Positions 32,677 to 40,616 of a stretch of 64,000 nt of DNA are shown here, in pieces. The notes under the pieces are model-generated. The model had not been told where the DNA came from and did not search any database. It worked only from the letters and a program-made list of their open reading frames with translations. The number at the start of each line of letters is the position of its first letter. The first letter of the stretch is position 1. A program made the translations under genes and the position numbers. Origin of the DNA: Propioniciclava soli (GTDB lineage: Bacteria; Actinomycetota; Actinomycetes; Propionibacteriales; Propionibacteriaceae); NCBI RefSeq assembly GCF_014858005.1, contig NZ_JACYOT010000018.1, positions 46,066 through 110,065 of the forward strand. The letters are read 5' to 3'.

Positions 32677-33735
32677 ATGAGCCATACAGACTTCCCCTAC
32701 ACGATGACGCGGCGGGGGGTCGTGATGACGCCCGACCGCAGCGACCCGCACGAGCTGGAGGGCGTCCTCAACCCGGCGGCGGCGCGGGCGCCAGATGGGC
32801 GCCTCGTGCTCTTCCCGCGCGTGGTCGCGGCTGGCAACCGGTCGCGCATCGCCGTCGCCGATGTGGTGGTGACCGACGGTGTCCCCACCGGGGTGGAGCG
32901 GCGCGGCATCGTGCTGAGCCCCGACCGCGGGTGGGAGCGCGGCTCCGACCACGGGGGCGTCGAGGATCCGCGCATCACGTGGATCGAGGCGTTGGGGCTG
33001 TACGTGATGACCTACGTCGCATACGGTCCGTTGGGCCCCCGCGCGGCCCTCGCCACCTCAAGTGACCTGGCAACGTGGACGCGCCTGGGGCCGGTCCAGT
33101 TCCGGTATGAGGACCACCTCGACACCGACCTCAACCTGTTCCCGAACAAGGATCTGGTCTGGTTCCCCGAGCCCATCCCTGGCCCCGAAGGTGAGCTCTG
33201 TTTCGGGTTCATACACCGCCCGATGTGGCGCATCCGTGGCCAAGAGGTGTCGCTGCCGGCCGGCGTCACCGATGATCGGGCAGCCATTTGGCTCTCCTAC
33301 GTCCGGGTTTCGGACGCGCTGGCTGACCCGGCCGCGCTGCTGCGTCCCTTCGGTCATCGGGAGATCGCTCGCTCTGAGACGGCCTGGGAGGCGCTCAAGA
33401 TAGGCGGTGGGCCGCCTCCGGTGCGCGTTCCCGAAGGCTGGCTCCTGATTTACCACGGTGTCTCCGGCACCATCATCGAGGACGATTTCGCGCCGCAGAA
33501 GGACGTCCACTACGCCGCCGGGGCGATGATCCTGGACGCGGCCGACCCCAGCCGGGTCGTGGCCCGCACCGCCCATCCGCTGCTCACCCCCGAGACAGAG
33601 CGTGAACGTGTCGGCATCGTTGGCAACGTCGTGTTTCCCACCGCGATCGTCGAGGTCGACGGACGCCTGTTCACCTTCTACGGCATGGCTGACGAGGCGA
33701 TCGGCGTCGCCTCGCTCGACCGAGCCACCCCCTGA
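32677..33735 (+). CDS. GH130-family glycoside phosphorylase (beta-mannoside phosphorylase-like)
   Basis: A 352-residue five-bladed beta-propeller enzyme of family GH130, whose members cleave beta-linked mannosides with phosphate to give mannose-1-phosphate. Family segments are LEGVLNPAAARAPDGRLVLF, HGGVEDPRITWIE with the catalytic-region Asp, NKDLVWFPEPI, EALKIGGGPPPVRVPEGWLL and ALATSSDLATW. There is no signal peptide, so it acts on imported oligosaccharide in the cytoplasm. It directly follows the permease genes (60-base gap, AAAGAGG ribosome site). Substrate linkage (beta-1,2 or beta-1,4) cannot be set from sequence alone. Confidence 0.86.
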   Translation: MSHTDFPYTMTRRGVVMTPDRSDPHELEGVLNPAAARAPDGRLVLFPRVVAAGNRSRIAVADVVVTDGVPTGVERRGIVLSPDRGWERGSDHGGVEDPRITWIEALGLYVMTYVAYGPLGPRAALATSSDLATWTRLGPVQFRYEDHLDTDLNLFPNKDLVWFPEPIPGPEGELCFGFIHRPMWRIRGQEVSLPAGVTDDRAAIWLSYVRVSDALADPAALLRPFGHREIARSETAWEALKIGGGPPPVRVPEGWLLIYHGVSGTIIEDDFAPQKDVHYAAGAMILDAADPSRVVARTAHPLLTPETERERVGIVGNVVFPTAIVEVDGRLFTFYGMADEAIGVASLDRATP

Positions 33736-33793
33736 CGCGGTCACCCTCCCCTGCGGTCTTCGCGCGCCGATCCCCGACCTCGAAAGGCACGTC

Positions 33794-35848
33794 ATGCTCA
33801 TCGATCACCCCGTCCGGCGTCGCACCCTGCTCGCCGGCGTCGTCACCGCACCGCTGGCGCTCTCCGCTGCCACCGCCGTCGCCGCACCTGCTCCGGCCCC
33901 GGCCTCCACCCCGGGCGCCGCGCCGGCGCCCCCCCTCACCAACCTGGGGCACCTGGACGAGTTGACCACCGCCGTCCGCCTGACGCCTTCGGCGGCCCAC
34001 ACGACCTACCGGCTGTCCGAGGAACCGGAGGTGGGCCAGTTGTGGGTCTATGCGGACGTTCGCCCCGACGGCAGCTACCAGCCAGTGGGCGGTGGCGCCT
34101 ACGACGCAGCCACGGACACGTGGGGACAGGGGGCGTACGACGTCGATGACATCGCCCGGGCGGCGGTGGTGTACCTGCGGGCCTGGCAGCAGACCGGCTC
34201 GGCGCACGCCCGCGAGCAGGCCTACCGACAGCTACGTGGCATGGCGTACTACCAGACCCTCACCGGCCCGTACGCCGGTGAGTTCGTGCTGTGGATGCAG
34301 CCGGACGGCACGCTGAACCCGACACCGACCCCGCCGGACAACCCCAATCCGGCCGATCAGGGGGAGTCGTACTGGACCGCGCGCGCCGTGTGGGCCTACG
34401 GCGAAGGGTACGCCGCCTTCGCCCAGCACGACCAGGCGTTCGCTGCGTTCCTGCGGGATCGGATGGAACTCACCATCGCAGCCCTCGAGCGCGACGTGCT
34501 CGTACGTTACGGCACCTACCACGACCTGCACGGTGTCCAGGTGCCCGCGTGGCTGATCACGCAGGGCGCCGACGCCACGAGCGAGGCCCTGCTCGGACTG
34601 GCCGCTTATGTGCAGGCGACCGGGTCGCCCGCGGCCGTGAAGGCAACCCGGCAGTTTGCCCAAGGCCTGGCGGAGTTCCATCGTGGCACCACGACCCAAT
34701 GGCCGTTCCGCGCCCTCATGCCGTGGGCAGAGTCGCTGGACCTGTGGCACGCCTGGGGTTCGGAGATGGCCCAAGGGCTGGCGGCGGCGTCCATCGCCCT
34801 TGGCGACTCCGACCTCATGGGGCCGGCGATCGGCGACACCGCCGGGTTCACCGCTCAACTCCTCACCTCCACGGGGCCCGACAACGGTTGGCTGCCGGTT
34901 CCACTGGAGAAGGTGCAGATCGCGTACGGAGCGGACGCCCGCGTGCGGGCTTGCTATGACGTGGGAGTGGCTGCCCGGCGTGACGGCATCCGCCGTCTGG
35001 CGGGAATCGCCGCGGGCTGGTTCTTCGGTGCGAACCTGGCTGGCGTGCCTGTTTACGACCCGGCCACCGGGGTCACGTTCGACGGCGTCGAGGCGGACGG
35101 ACGCATCAACCGCAACTCGGGTGCCGAGTCGACGATCCACGGGCTGCTGACCATGCTCGTGCTGGACGACAACCCTGAATTGGTGGCGCTCGCGAAGGCG
35201 TCCGCCCAGATCCAGGTGCGCAACGGTCTGGTGGTCGTCGAGGCTGAAACAGCTGCGCTGCAAGGCCCGGCGACCGTGGAGACGCCGGCGTCCGCGTGGA
35301 CGGGCGAATCGTCGTGGAGCGGTCAGCAGGTCGTGGCACAGGCCGGTGCCGTGCTGAGGTGGACGCTGCCCGCCTCGCGTGAGCCACGGTTGCTGCAGCC
35401 GGTGGTCGAGTTGGTGCCCGGCTCGCATGCGGTGACGAAGTTTGTGAGCAGACGCCGTCCGCTTGGGTGGATCCATCACGGCGCCGTGGGGGCACCCGGT
35501 GACGCCGCGGCCCCGACGAGGCTCACCCCTGTCGAGCTCGACGGACGCGTTGCGGGAGGCGAGAGGTCGGTCGAAGCGCTCGTGCGCGGGGGAACAGCTC
35601 GGCTGGACGCGCTCCTTGTCATGCCTGAGATCGCGATGCTGGCCTCGCAGAGCGACGGCGTGGGCATGGTGCTGCTCACCTCCAAGAGCCGCCGGGTCGA
35701 GGAGAGGCGTCCAGACTTGGCCGGCTCGGGAAAGCTGGTGGCCACCTCATATGACGCGGATGGTCGGTCGCAGGGCTCCGCCCTGATGCGTGGCCGCCGC
35801 GTGCGCATCGAACCTGGGGGATTCACCATCGTGACGCGTGGCCTTTGA
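33794..35848 (+). CDS. Tat-exported alpha/alpha-barrel glycan-active protein
   Basis: A 684-residue exported protein. The N-terminus PVRRRTLLAGVVTAPLALSA has the twin-arginine form, with a hydrophobic core and Ala-rich cleavage region. Residues about 95-470 form a helical toroid-like domain with repeated aromatic helices (YDVDDIARAAVVYLRAW, SYWTARAVWAYGEGYAAF, DATSEALLGLAAYV, ESLDLWHAWGSEMAQGLA), resembling (alpha/alpha)6 glycosidases or lyases. The C-terminal 200 residues are beta-rich (VVVEAETAALQG) like carbohydrate-binding modules. It is the last gene of the LacI-controlled island, so it probably trims an external mannoside-containing glycan for the importer. No defined GH family is recognised, and catalytic residues are not assigned. 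Confidence 0.7.
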   Translation: MLIDHPVRRRTLLAGVVTAPLALSAATAVAAPAPAPASTPGAAPAPPLTNLGHLDELTTAVRLTPSAAHTTYRLSEEPEVGQLWVYADVRPDGSYQPVGGGAYDAATDTWGQGAYDVDDIARAAVVYLRAWQQTGSAHAREQAYRQLRGMAYYQTLTGPYAGEFVLWMQPDGTLNPTPTPPDNPNPADQGESYWTARAVWAYGEGYAAFAQHDQAFAAFLRDRMELTIAALERDVLVRYGTYHDLHGVQVPAWLITQGADATSEALLGLAAYVQATGSPAAVKATRQFAQGLAEFHRGTTTQWPFRALMPWAESLDLWHAWGSEMAQGLAAASIALGDSDLMGPAIGDTAGFTAQLLTSTGPDNGWLPVPLEKVQIAYGADARVRACYDVGVAARRDGIRRLAGIAAGWFFGANLAGVPVYDPATGVTFDGVEADGRINRNSGAESTIHGLLTMLVLDDNPELVALAKASAQIQVRNGLVVVEAETAALQGPATVETPASAWTGESSWSGQQVVAQAGAVLRWTLPASREPRLLQPVVELVPGSHAVTKFVSRRRPLGWIHHGAVGAPGDAAAPTRLTPVELDGRVAGGERSVEALVRGGTARLDALLVMPEIAMLASQSDGVGMVLLTSKSRRVEERRPDLAGSGKLVATSYDADGRSQGSALMRGRRVRIEPGGFTIVTRGL

Positions 35849-36082
35849 CGGCGGACCTGCGTCAGCCGGTTCAGCGCTGGTGGCGAGGGCGGTGCCCAGC
35901 GCGATCCTTGGGGCTACGCGAGGCCGGACCCTGTTGATTTGAGTCCCTGGACCACAGGGGGTTGTCGCATTCGCTCTTGGAAGACGGGCGCATCCTTGCC
36001 GACCGGAAATGCGGCGGGGGCGAGCAGTCGGAGGGTTTCGGCGCACCAATCTGGTCAAGTCCTGCGGTAGGCCGAGCTGGCG

Positions 36083-36616
36083 TCAGTGCCCCCGGTGCAC
36101 GCGGACTTCGGCGATCACCCGGTCAAACACGTCGCGGGGCAGGGCCGCCGACGTGCGGCGCACGGCGTCCGGATCGAGCCGGACGATCCGGTTGACGCGC
36201 GCCTCGCTGGCCCGGCCGCGGGAATCCCACGGGCCGCGCCCGATGTCCATCCAGTACCGGCCGGCACGGGCCTCTTGGGCGGCGTCGCGGTCGTGGTCGA
36301 GGCTCGTCAGCGGCAGCCCGAGCAGCCAGGAGCGGTCGCGTCCGATGAGCAGCACGGGACGGTCCTTGCCGCGGGTGGCGTCCTCCTCGTAGGGCACCCA
36401 GCCCCACACGACCTCACCCGGGTCGGGCCGATTGCCGGCCACGGGGGTGTAGGCCACGGTCGGCATACCCTCGAAGTCACCGGGGTAGCCGCCGCGCGGC
36501 TCGGTGGTTCGCGGGCGGCGGGCCGACCGGGTGGGCGACACCAGCGCAGCGGACGCCCGCGCGCGGCCCACGACGCGCCGCAGCGCACCGACGGCCCGGG
36601 CGAGGCGGCCGCTCAC
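36083..36616 (-). CDS. PemK/MazF-family toxin-like protein
   Basis: A 177-residue protein with a MazF-like endoribonuclease fold in its C-terminal 115 residues: PGEVVWGWVPYEEDATRGKD, RPVLLIGRDRSWLLGLPLTS and ARVNRIVRLDPDAV. The roughly 60-residue N-terminal extension is basic and Arg-rich. No antitoxin gene is next to it. It is coupled to an integral membrane protein whose stop overlaps its GTG start. It may therefore be a housekeeping relative rather than a plasmid-style addiction toxin. RNase activity is family inference. Confidence 0.8.
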   Translation of the reverse strand: MSGRLARAVGALRRVVGRARASAALVSPTRSARRPRTTEPRGGYPGDFEGMPTVAYTPVAGNRPDPGEVVWGWVPYEEDATRGKDRPVLLIGRDRSWLLGLPLTSLDHDRDAAQEARAGRYWMDIGRGPWDSRGRASEARVNRIVRLDPDAVRRTSAALPRDVFDRVIAEVRVHRGH

Positions 36617-37215
36617 CGGTACCTCGGCAGCGGGCCGTAGTACACGTCGTCGGTGATCGTGGCCACCGGCGGGCCGGGGTGGCGGCGCAGGTGCCAGCGA
36701 GCGAAGAATGCCCGCGACGGCGGCAGCCACAGCAGAATCGCGCCCAGCACGGCGAACGCGATGCCCGCGCTGGCCAGCGGATTGATGATGAGCGCGGCGC
36801 AGCTGAGCGCCACGGCGATGAGGCCGGCGATCCGAGCCCACCGGTACCCCCACCACGCATGGTGCGCGGCGATGATTCCGGCGGCCCCGATCACCAGGGC
36901 CACCACGAATTCACCGCTGACCATGGCCACGCGGATCAGTGAGCCCGGCTCGGTGGGCGTCACCCGGTGCAGCCACGCCGCCTCGGCGAACGTGTCGATG
37001 CTCTGCCAGAACGCCCACAGCAAGCCGGCGAACACCACGGCGACGCCCAGGTACAGCAACGCCGCCGCCCCGTAGATCGACCACGGCCGACGCGGCTCGC
37101 CCGTCCGCGGGTCGGTGGTGGCGTCCTTCGAGGCGGCGACGGTGCCGATGGCCGGCTCGGCCACGGACGCCGCAGGTGCGGCGTCCGTGCGTTCGGTCGG
37201 CACAGGATGCGTCAT
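36613..37215 (-). CDS. Four-helix integral membrane protein of unknown function
   Basis: A 200-residue protein. The 45-residue N-terminus is Thr/Ala/Pro-rich and cytoplasmic-looking. Four hydrophobic segments follow (GAAALLYLGVAVVFAGLLWA; VSGEFVVALVIGAAGIIAA; WARIAGLIAVALSCAALIIN; AGIAFAVLGAILLWL), and a basic C-terminal tail ends DDVYYGPLPRYR. No family was recognised. It is co-transcribed with the MazF-like gene through a four-base overlap. A TAGACT hexamer lies about 35 bases upstream of ATG 37215. Confidence 0.75.
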   Translation of the reverse strand: MTHPVPTERTDAAPAASVAEPAIGTVAASKDATTDPRTGEPRRPWSIYGAAALLYLGVAVVFAGLLWAFWQSIDTFAEAAWLHRVTPTEPGSLIRVAMVSGEFVVALVIGAAGIIAAHHAWWGYRWARIAGLIAVALSCAALIINPLASAGIAFAVLGAILLWLPPSRAFFARWHLRRHPGPPVATITDDVYYGPLPRYR

Positions 37216-37270
37216 GGCTCCGTCCTGGTTCGGGGACGCCCAGTCTAGGCCCGTCCCCGAACCAACGGGA

Positions 37271-37870
37271 TCACCAGGTGTCCACCAAGTACTGCTGGAG
37301 CGCATGGCCGGTGGTGCGCACCAAAGTGCGCACCGCCGTGGTCGACAGCGGCCGCATCTGCAGCAGGTTGCGGCTCGCGAAGAGCCCCAGCGTGGCAGCC
37401 GCCGCGAGCTGACCCCGCAGCACGGCGTCCTCGTGTCCGAAGTGCTCGGCGATGGGGGCGTACAGCTCCCGTGCCGTGAACTCCTGGACCGCCCGGAAGC
37501 GGGTGACCTGTTGCTCTCCCTGGGAGATGAGCCAGAGATAGCCGTCGTTGACCTCCGGGGCGTCACACGCCGAGATGAACGACCTGGCGGCCCGCTGGCC
37601 GACCTCGGCCACCTCCCCGCCGAGGATGTGGCGGTGCACCTCGGCGAGGTCCACCTCCGTCGGCAGGAGCGCCTCGACGAACAAGGCGGCCTTGGAGTCG
37701 TAGTAGTGATGGACAAGAGCCGGGTCGACGTCCGCAGCGCGGGCGATCGCCCGAAGGCTCACGCGGTCATAGCCCTCGGCACTGAAGAGTGCCTTGGCGG
37801 CGTCCCGGATGGTGCCCCGTGTGTCGTCGTTGCCCGGACGACGGCCCCGAGGGCGCGCAGCCGTGTTCAT
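37271..37870 (-). CDS. TetR/AcrR-family transcriptional regulator
   Basis: A 199-residue TetR regulator. The N-terminal DNA-binding domain covers residues 15-65 (TIRDAAKALFSAEGYDRVSL, AIARAADVDPALVHHYYDSK). The C-terminal helical ligand domain is of the TetR_C type with conserved SFISACDAP and REL. The target is not evident. A 22-bp dyad in its own upstream region (37948-37969) suggests autoregulation. The start ATG 37870 follows a GAGGATC-type ribosome site. It is separated by about 340 bases from the CoA-transferase gene, which also reads leftward. Confidence 0.88.
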   Translation of the reverse strand: MNTAARPRGRRPGNDDTRGTIRDAAKALFSAEGYDRVSLRAIARAADVDPALVHHYYDSKAALFVEALLPTEVDLAEVHRHILGGEVAEVGQRAARSFISACDAPEVNDGYLWLISQGEQQVTRFRAVQEFTARELYAPIAEHFGHEDAVLRGQLAAAATLGLFASRNLLQMRPLSTTAVRTLVRTTGHALQQYLVDTW

Positions 37871-37947
37871 GTAGATCCTCCCCCCAGTTCGACCGTGCGA
37901 GGGGGGGGTGGACCCCCCGGGTCCGCTCGAACTGCAATCATTTACAA

Positions 37948-37969
37948 GGAATCGTTGAGTGACGATTCC
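37948..37969. promoter_or_regulatory. Candidate TetR operator, GGAATCGT-N6-ACGATTCC
   Basis: A perfect 8-bp inverted repeat around TGAGTG, about 80 bases upstream of the TetR gene start. Size and symmetry fit TetR-family operators. Confidence 0.55.
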
Positions 37970-38191
37970 GATTCAGTCTTGTGATGATAAGCGTCGGCGT
38001 CAACTCCAAAGCGCCTGTTTCGCGCCCCGACAAGGCCTGACGTCCCCCGGTAGGTGACCAGGAACACGCCTTCTGCACACCTTCTCGGGGCGGTCTGGTG
38101 AAGTCATCGCGGGCGTCACGCCTAGACCCGCCGCAGTTGCGCGTCGAATCGGCGACCGGAAGGCGTTGTGAAGAGTTACCAACGCGCTGGG

Positions 38192-38203
38192 GGGCTTTCG
38201 CCC
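38192..38203 (-). terminator. Short GNRA hairpin after the CoA-transferase gene
   Basis: On the minus strand GGGC-GAAA-GCCC, a four-base stem closed by a stable GAAA tetraloop, starts five bases after the stop codon. It is weak as a terminator because there is no T tract. Confidence 0.35.
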
Positions 38204-38207
38204 GCGA

Positions 38208-39716
38208 TCAGGACTTCATCGTTCCGTCGGCCAGGAACCGGACGTGCCAGCTCAGCGCCTCCCCCAGGTTGTGGGGTGTGTGCTGCCCGTTCGCCGTCTT
38301 CTGGGCCCGCTCGAAGTAGTCCAGCAGCGCCGGACGGTAGTCGGGGTGGGCGCAGTTCTCGATGATGAGCTTCGCGCGCTTGCGTGGCGCCAGCGTGCGC
38401 AGGTCCGCCAGCCCCTGCTCGGTGATCAGCACCTGCACGTCATGCTCGGTGTGGTCGTGGTGGCTGACCATGGGCACGATCGCGGAGATGGCCCCGCCCT
38501 TGGCCACCGACGGCGTCACGAACGCGGAGATGTAGGCGTTGCGGGTGAAGTCGGCCGAACCGCCGATACCGTTCTGCAGCCGGCTGCCCATGATGTGGGT
38601 GGAGTTCACGTTGCCGTAGATGTCGGCCTCGATCATGCCGTTGCAGGCGAGCACGCCGAGGCGCCGGATCATCTCGGGGTGGTTCGAGAGCTCCTGGGGC
38701 CGCAGGATGATGTTCTTGCGATATTTCTTCGCCTCGTCGTTCATCCGCTCGGCGTACTCCGGCGACAGGGAGAACGCGGTGGCGGACGCCACGGTGAGCT
38801 TGCCCGAATCGATGAGATCGACCATGCCGTCCTGGATGACCTCGGTGTACGAGGTGAGGTCGCTGAACGGCCCGGCCTGGAGACCCGCGAGCACCGCGTT
38901 GGCGACGTTGCCGACGCCGGACTGCAGTGGCAGCAGGTTCTTCGGCAGCCGGTCGTGCTTCACCTCGTTGGCCAGGAAGTCGAGGTAGTGCTGGGCGATC
39001 GCCTCGGAGATGGCGTCGGCCGGCTTGAAGGGGGAGTTGCGGTCCGGCAGATCGGTCTCGACGACGGCGACGACCTTCGAGGCGTCGATGCGGTACGTGG
39101 TCTGACCCACCCGGTCGCCGGGGGCGAGGATGTCGACCTCGCGGCGATCCGGGGGCAGCGCGAAGCCGTAGTAGAGGTCGTGCATGCCGAGCAGGTCGAG
39201 GCTCTGCCAGCTGTTCACCTCGAGGATGATCTTGCTGGCCTTCTCCAGGTAGATGACGTTGTTGCCCACCGACGAGCTGGGAATGCCCTCACCGTCGGCG
39301 TTGATGCCCGCCACCTCGATCACCGCGACATCCAGCGGCGCGAGCACCTCGGCGCGGACGAGCGGCCCGGAGTGGGACAGGTGGATGTCGTTGTAGTCGG
39401 AGAGACCGGCGTTGATCTTACTGCGCATCACCGGGTCGGACTGGTAGGGCATCCGATAGCTGATGCCGTCGACCTCGGCCAGGGTGGCGTCCAGCTCGGG
39501 AGCGGTCGACGCGCCCGTCCAGCACCCGATCTGGAAGTCCTTGCCCTCCTCGTGGGCGGCGCGGATCCGCGTGGCGAGCGCACCCGGGATCAGCTTGGGG
39601 TAGCCAGCTCCGGTGAAGCCGGAGAACCCGACGTTGTCCCCGTGTTCGATGAAGGTTGCCGCCTCGTCGGCCGACATCACCTTGGAACGGAACTTTTCGT
39701 GCTGGATCCGGGACAT
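38208..39716 (-). CDS. Acetyl-CoA hydrolase/transferase family, succinate CoA-transferase type
   Basis: A 502-residue class I-like CoA-transferase of the Cat1/AarC family, moving CoA between acetyl- or propionyl-CoA and succinate. Features are HGDNVGFSGFTGAGYPK at the N-terminus, NNVIYLEKASKIILEVN, the active-site segment SYTEVIQDGMVDLIDSG with the catalytic Glu, and ACNGMIEADIYGNVNSTHIM with QNGIGGSADFTRNAY near the C-terminus. In propionic-acid bacteria this enzyme closes the Wood-Werkman cycle by making succinyl-CoA from propionyl-CoA, which fits the suspected lineage. TAGGGT at 39746-39751 and an AGAGGAAG ribosome site precede ATG 39716. Confidence 0.92.
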   Translation of the reverse strand: MSRIQHEKFRSKVMSADEAATFIEHGDNVGFSGFTGAGYPKLIPGALATRIRAAHEEGKDFQIGCWTGASTAPELDATLAEVDGISYRMPYQSDPVMRSKINAGLSDYNDIHLSHSGPLVRAEVLAPLDVAVIEVAGINADGEGIPSSSVGNNVIYLEKASKIILEVNSWQSLDLLGMHDLYYGFALPPDRREVDILAPGDRVGQTTYRIDASKVVAVVETDLPDRNSPFKPADAISEAIAQHYLDFLANEVKHDRLPKNLLPLQSGVGNVANAVLAGLQAGPFSDLTSYTEVIQDGMVDLIDSGKLTVASATAFSLSPEYAERMNDEAKKYRKNIILRPQELSNHPEMIRRLGVLACNGMIEADIYGNVNSTHIMGSRLQNGIGGSADFTRNAYISAFVTPSVAKGGAISAIVPMVSHHDHTEHDVQVLITEQGLADLRTLAPRKRAKLIIENCAHPDYRPALLDYFERAQKTANGQHTPHNLGEALSWHVRFLADGTMKS

Positions 39717-39745
39717 GCAACCACTTCCTCTTGTCGATCACGACC

Positions 39746-39751
39746 ACCCTA
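39746..39751 (-). promoter_or_regulatory. -10 box TAGGGT of the CoA-transferase gene
   Basis: Minus-strand TAGGGT about 30 bases upstream of ATG 39716, leaving room for the AGAGGAAG ribosome site. Confidence 0.55.
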
Positions 39752-39910
39752 GCCCGAACGACCCGGCCCCACGGCCGCCCGGAGCAACGTGGCCCAAGTC
39801 ATTGGAAGCCGCCCGGTGCAGGGCCGGCAGGCTGGTGTCGGAGGGGCTGTTTACCATGGAGAGTGGCGTCCGCGGAGGCAGGGGCGCGTGACGGAAACGG
39901 GGTGGGTGAG

Positions 39911-40576
39911 GTGAGCGGTGCGGCAACCGAGCGGCGGGCCGGACGCCGGCGCGCGGGCGGGGGCCGGACGTCTTGGTTGGCCGTCGGAGGCGTCCTGGCC
40001 GGCGTGGTGCTGGTGGCGTTGCTGCTGCAGGCGTTCGTGCGCGTGCACGTCGTGGCCTCCGACGCGATGGCGTCCACCTTGACGCGCGACGAGCGCGTGC
40101 TGTCCTCGTCCTGGGCGTTGGGGCCGGACGGCCCGTCGCGCGGCGACGTCGTCGTACTGGGCCACGGCACCACGTGGGAGGACGCGGAGCTGCCCCCGGC
40201 GGCGGGGGGTGGGCAGCTCTGGACGATCACGCGGGTCGTCGGGCTGCCCGGGGACGCCGTGGTGTGTTGCGACGCCGAGGGGCGGATCACCGTCGACGGA
40301 GAGCCGCGGGTCGAGCCGGCCACGGTGGACGACGCGCCGTTCACCCCCGGCGTCCTCGACTGCGCCACCTGGCCGCGATCGGAGCGCTGCTTCCCGCCCG
40401 TGACCGTGCCCGCGGGGCGGCTGCTCGTGCTGGGGGACCACCGCGGCGTGGCTCCCGACTCGATGGTGCTGTGCCGGGGCACCGCGCCGGCGTCCGACTG
40501 TGCCCGCTTCGTCCCCGCCGAGCGCGTGGCCGGACGCGTGGTGGCGAAACTCTGGCCGCCCGGCCCGGTGGGCTGA
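39911..40576 (+). CDS. Signal peptidase I homologue lacking catalytic Ser and Lys
   Basis: A 221-residue membrane protein of the S26 family. One N-terminal helix (residues 20-43) is followed by the SPase boxes. In active enzymes box B is S-M-x-P-T-L; here it reads SDAMASTL, with Ala52 where the nucleophilic Ser belongs. Box D normally has Lys before R-[VI]-[VI]-G-L-P-G-D; here it is WTITRVVGLPGD with Thr107. Box E, usually GDNR, is VLGDHRGVAPDS. Both catalytic residues are thus absent while the fold is kept, so it is probably a pseudoenzyme. GTG 39911 is the likely start. It is not in an operon with a second signal peptidase. Confidence 0.8.
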   Translation: MSGAATERRAGRRRAGGGRTSWLAVGGVLAGVVLVALLLQAFVRVHVVASDAMASTLTRDERVLSSSWALGPDGPSRGDVVVLGHGTTWEDAELPPAAGGGQLWTITRVVGLPGDAVVCCDAEGRITVDGEPRVEPATVDDAPFTPGVLDCATWPRSERCFPPVTVPAGRLLVLGDHRGVAPDSMVLCRGTAPASDCARFVPAERVAGRVVAKLWPPGPVG

Positions 40577-40616
40577 CCCACGGCGAGGCGCCGGGGCCAG
40601 CCGCGTCACGCGGACG

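Larger units (their letters stand above)
37871..38207. other. 337-base gap between TetR and CoA-transferase genes
   Basis: It contains a G8/C6 run (37901-37918) that can fold, the candidate TetR operator, and at its right end a small hairpin after the CoA-transferase stop. No coding region is supported. Confidence 0.6.

Noticed and set aside
35747..36058. Minus-strand frame in the gap after the sugar island
   Set aside because: Overlaps the end of the exported enzyme gene, has no homology-like motif, and the 234-base gap otherwise shows only a weak CCCTG/CAGGG dyad.
37901..37920. Homopolymer G/C hairpin as a phase-variable switch
   Set aside because: The G8 run is intergenic and upstream of the TetR start codon; length variation would not shift a reading frame, and a promoter effect is speculative.
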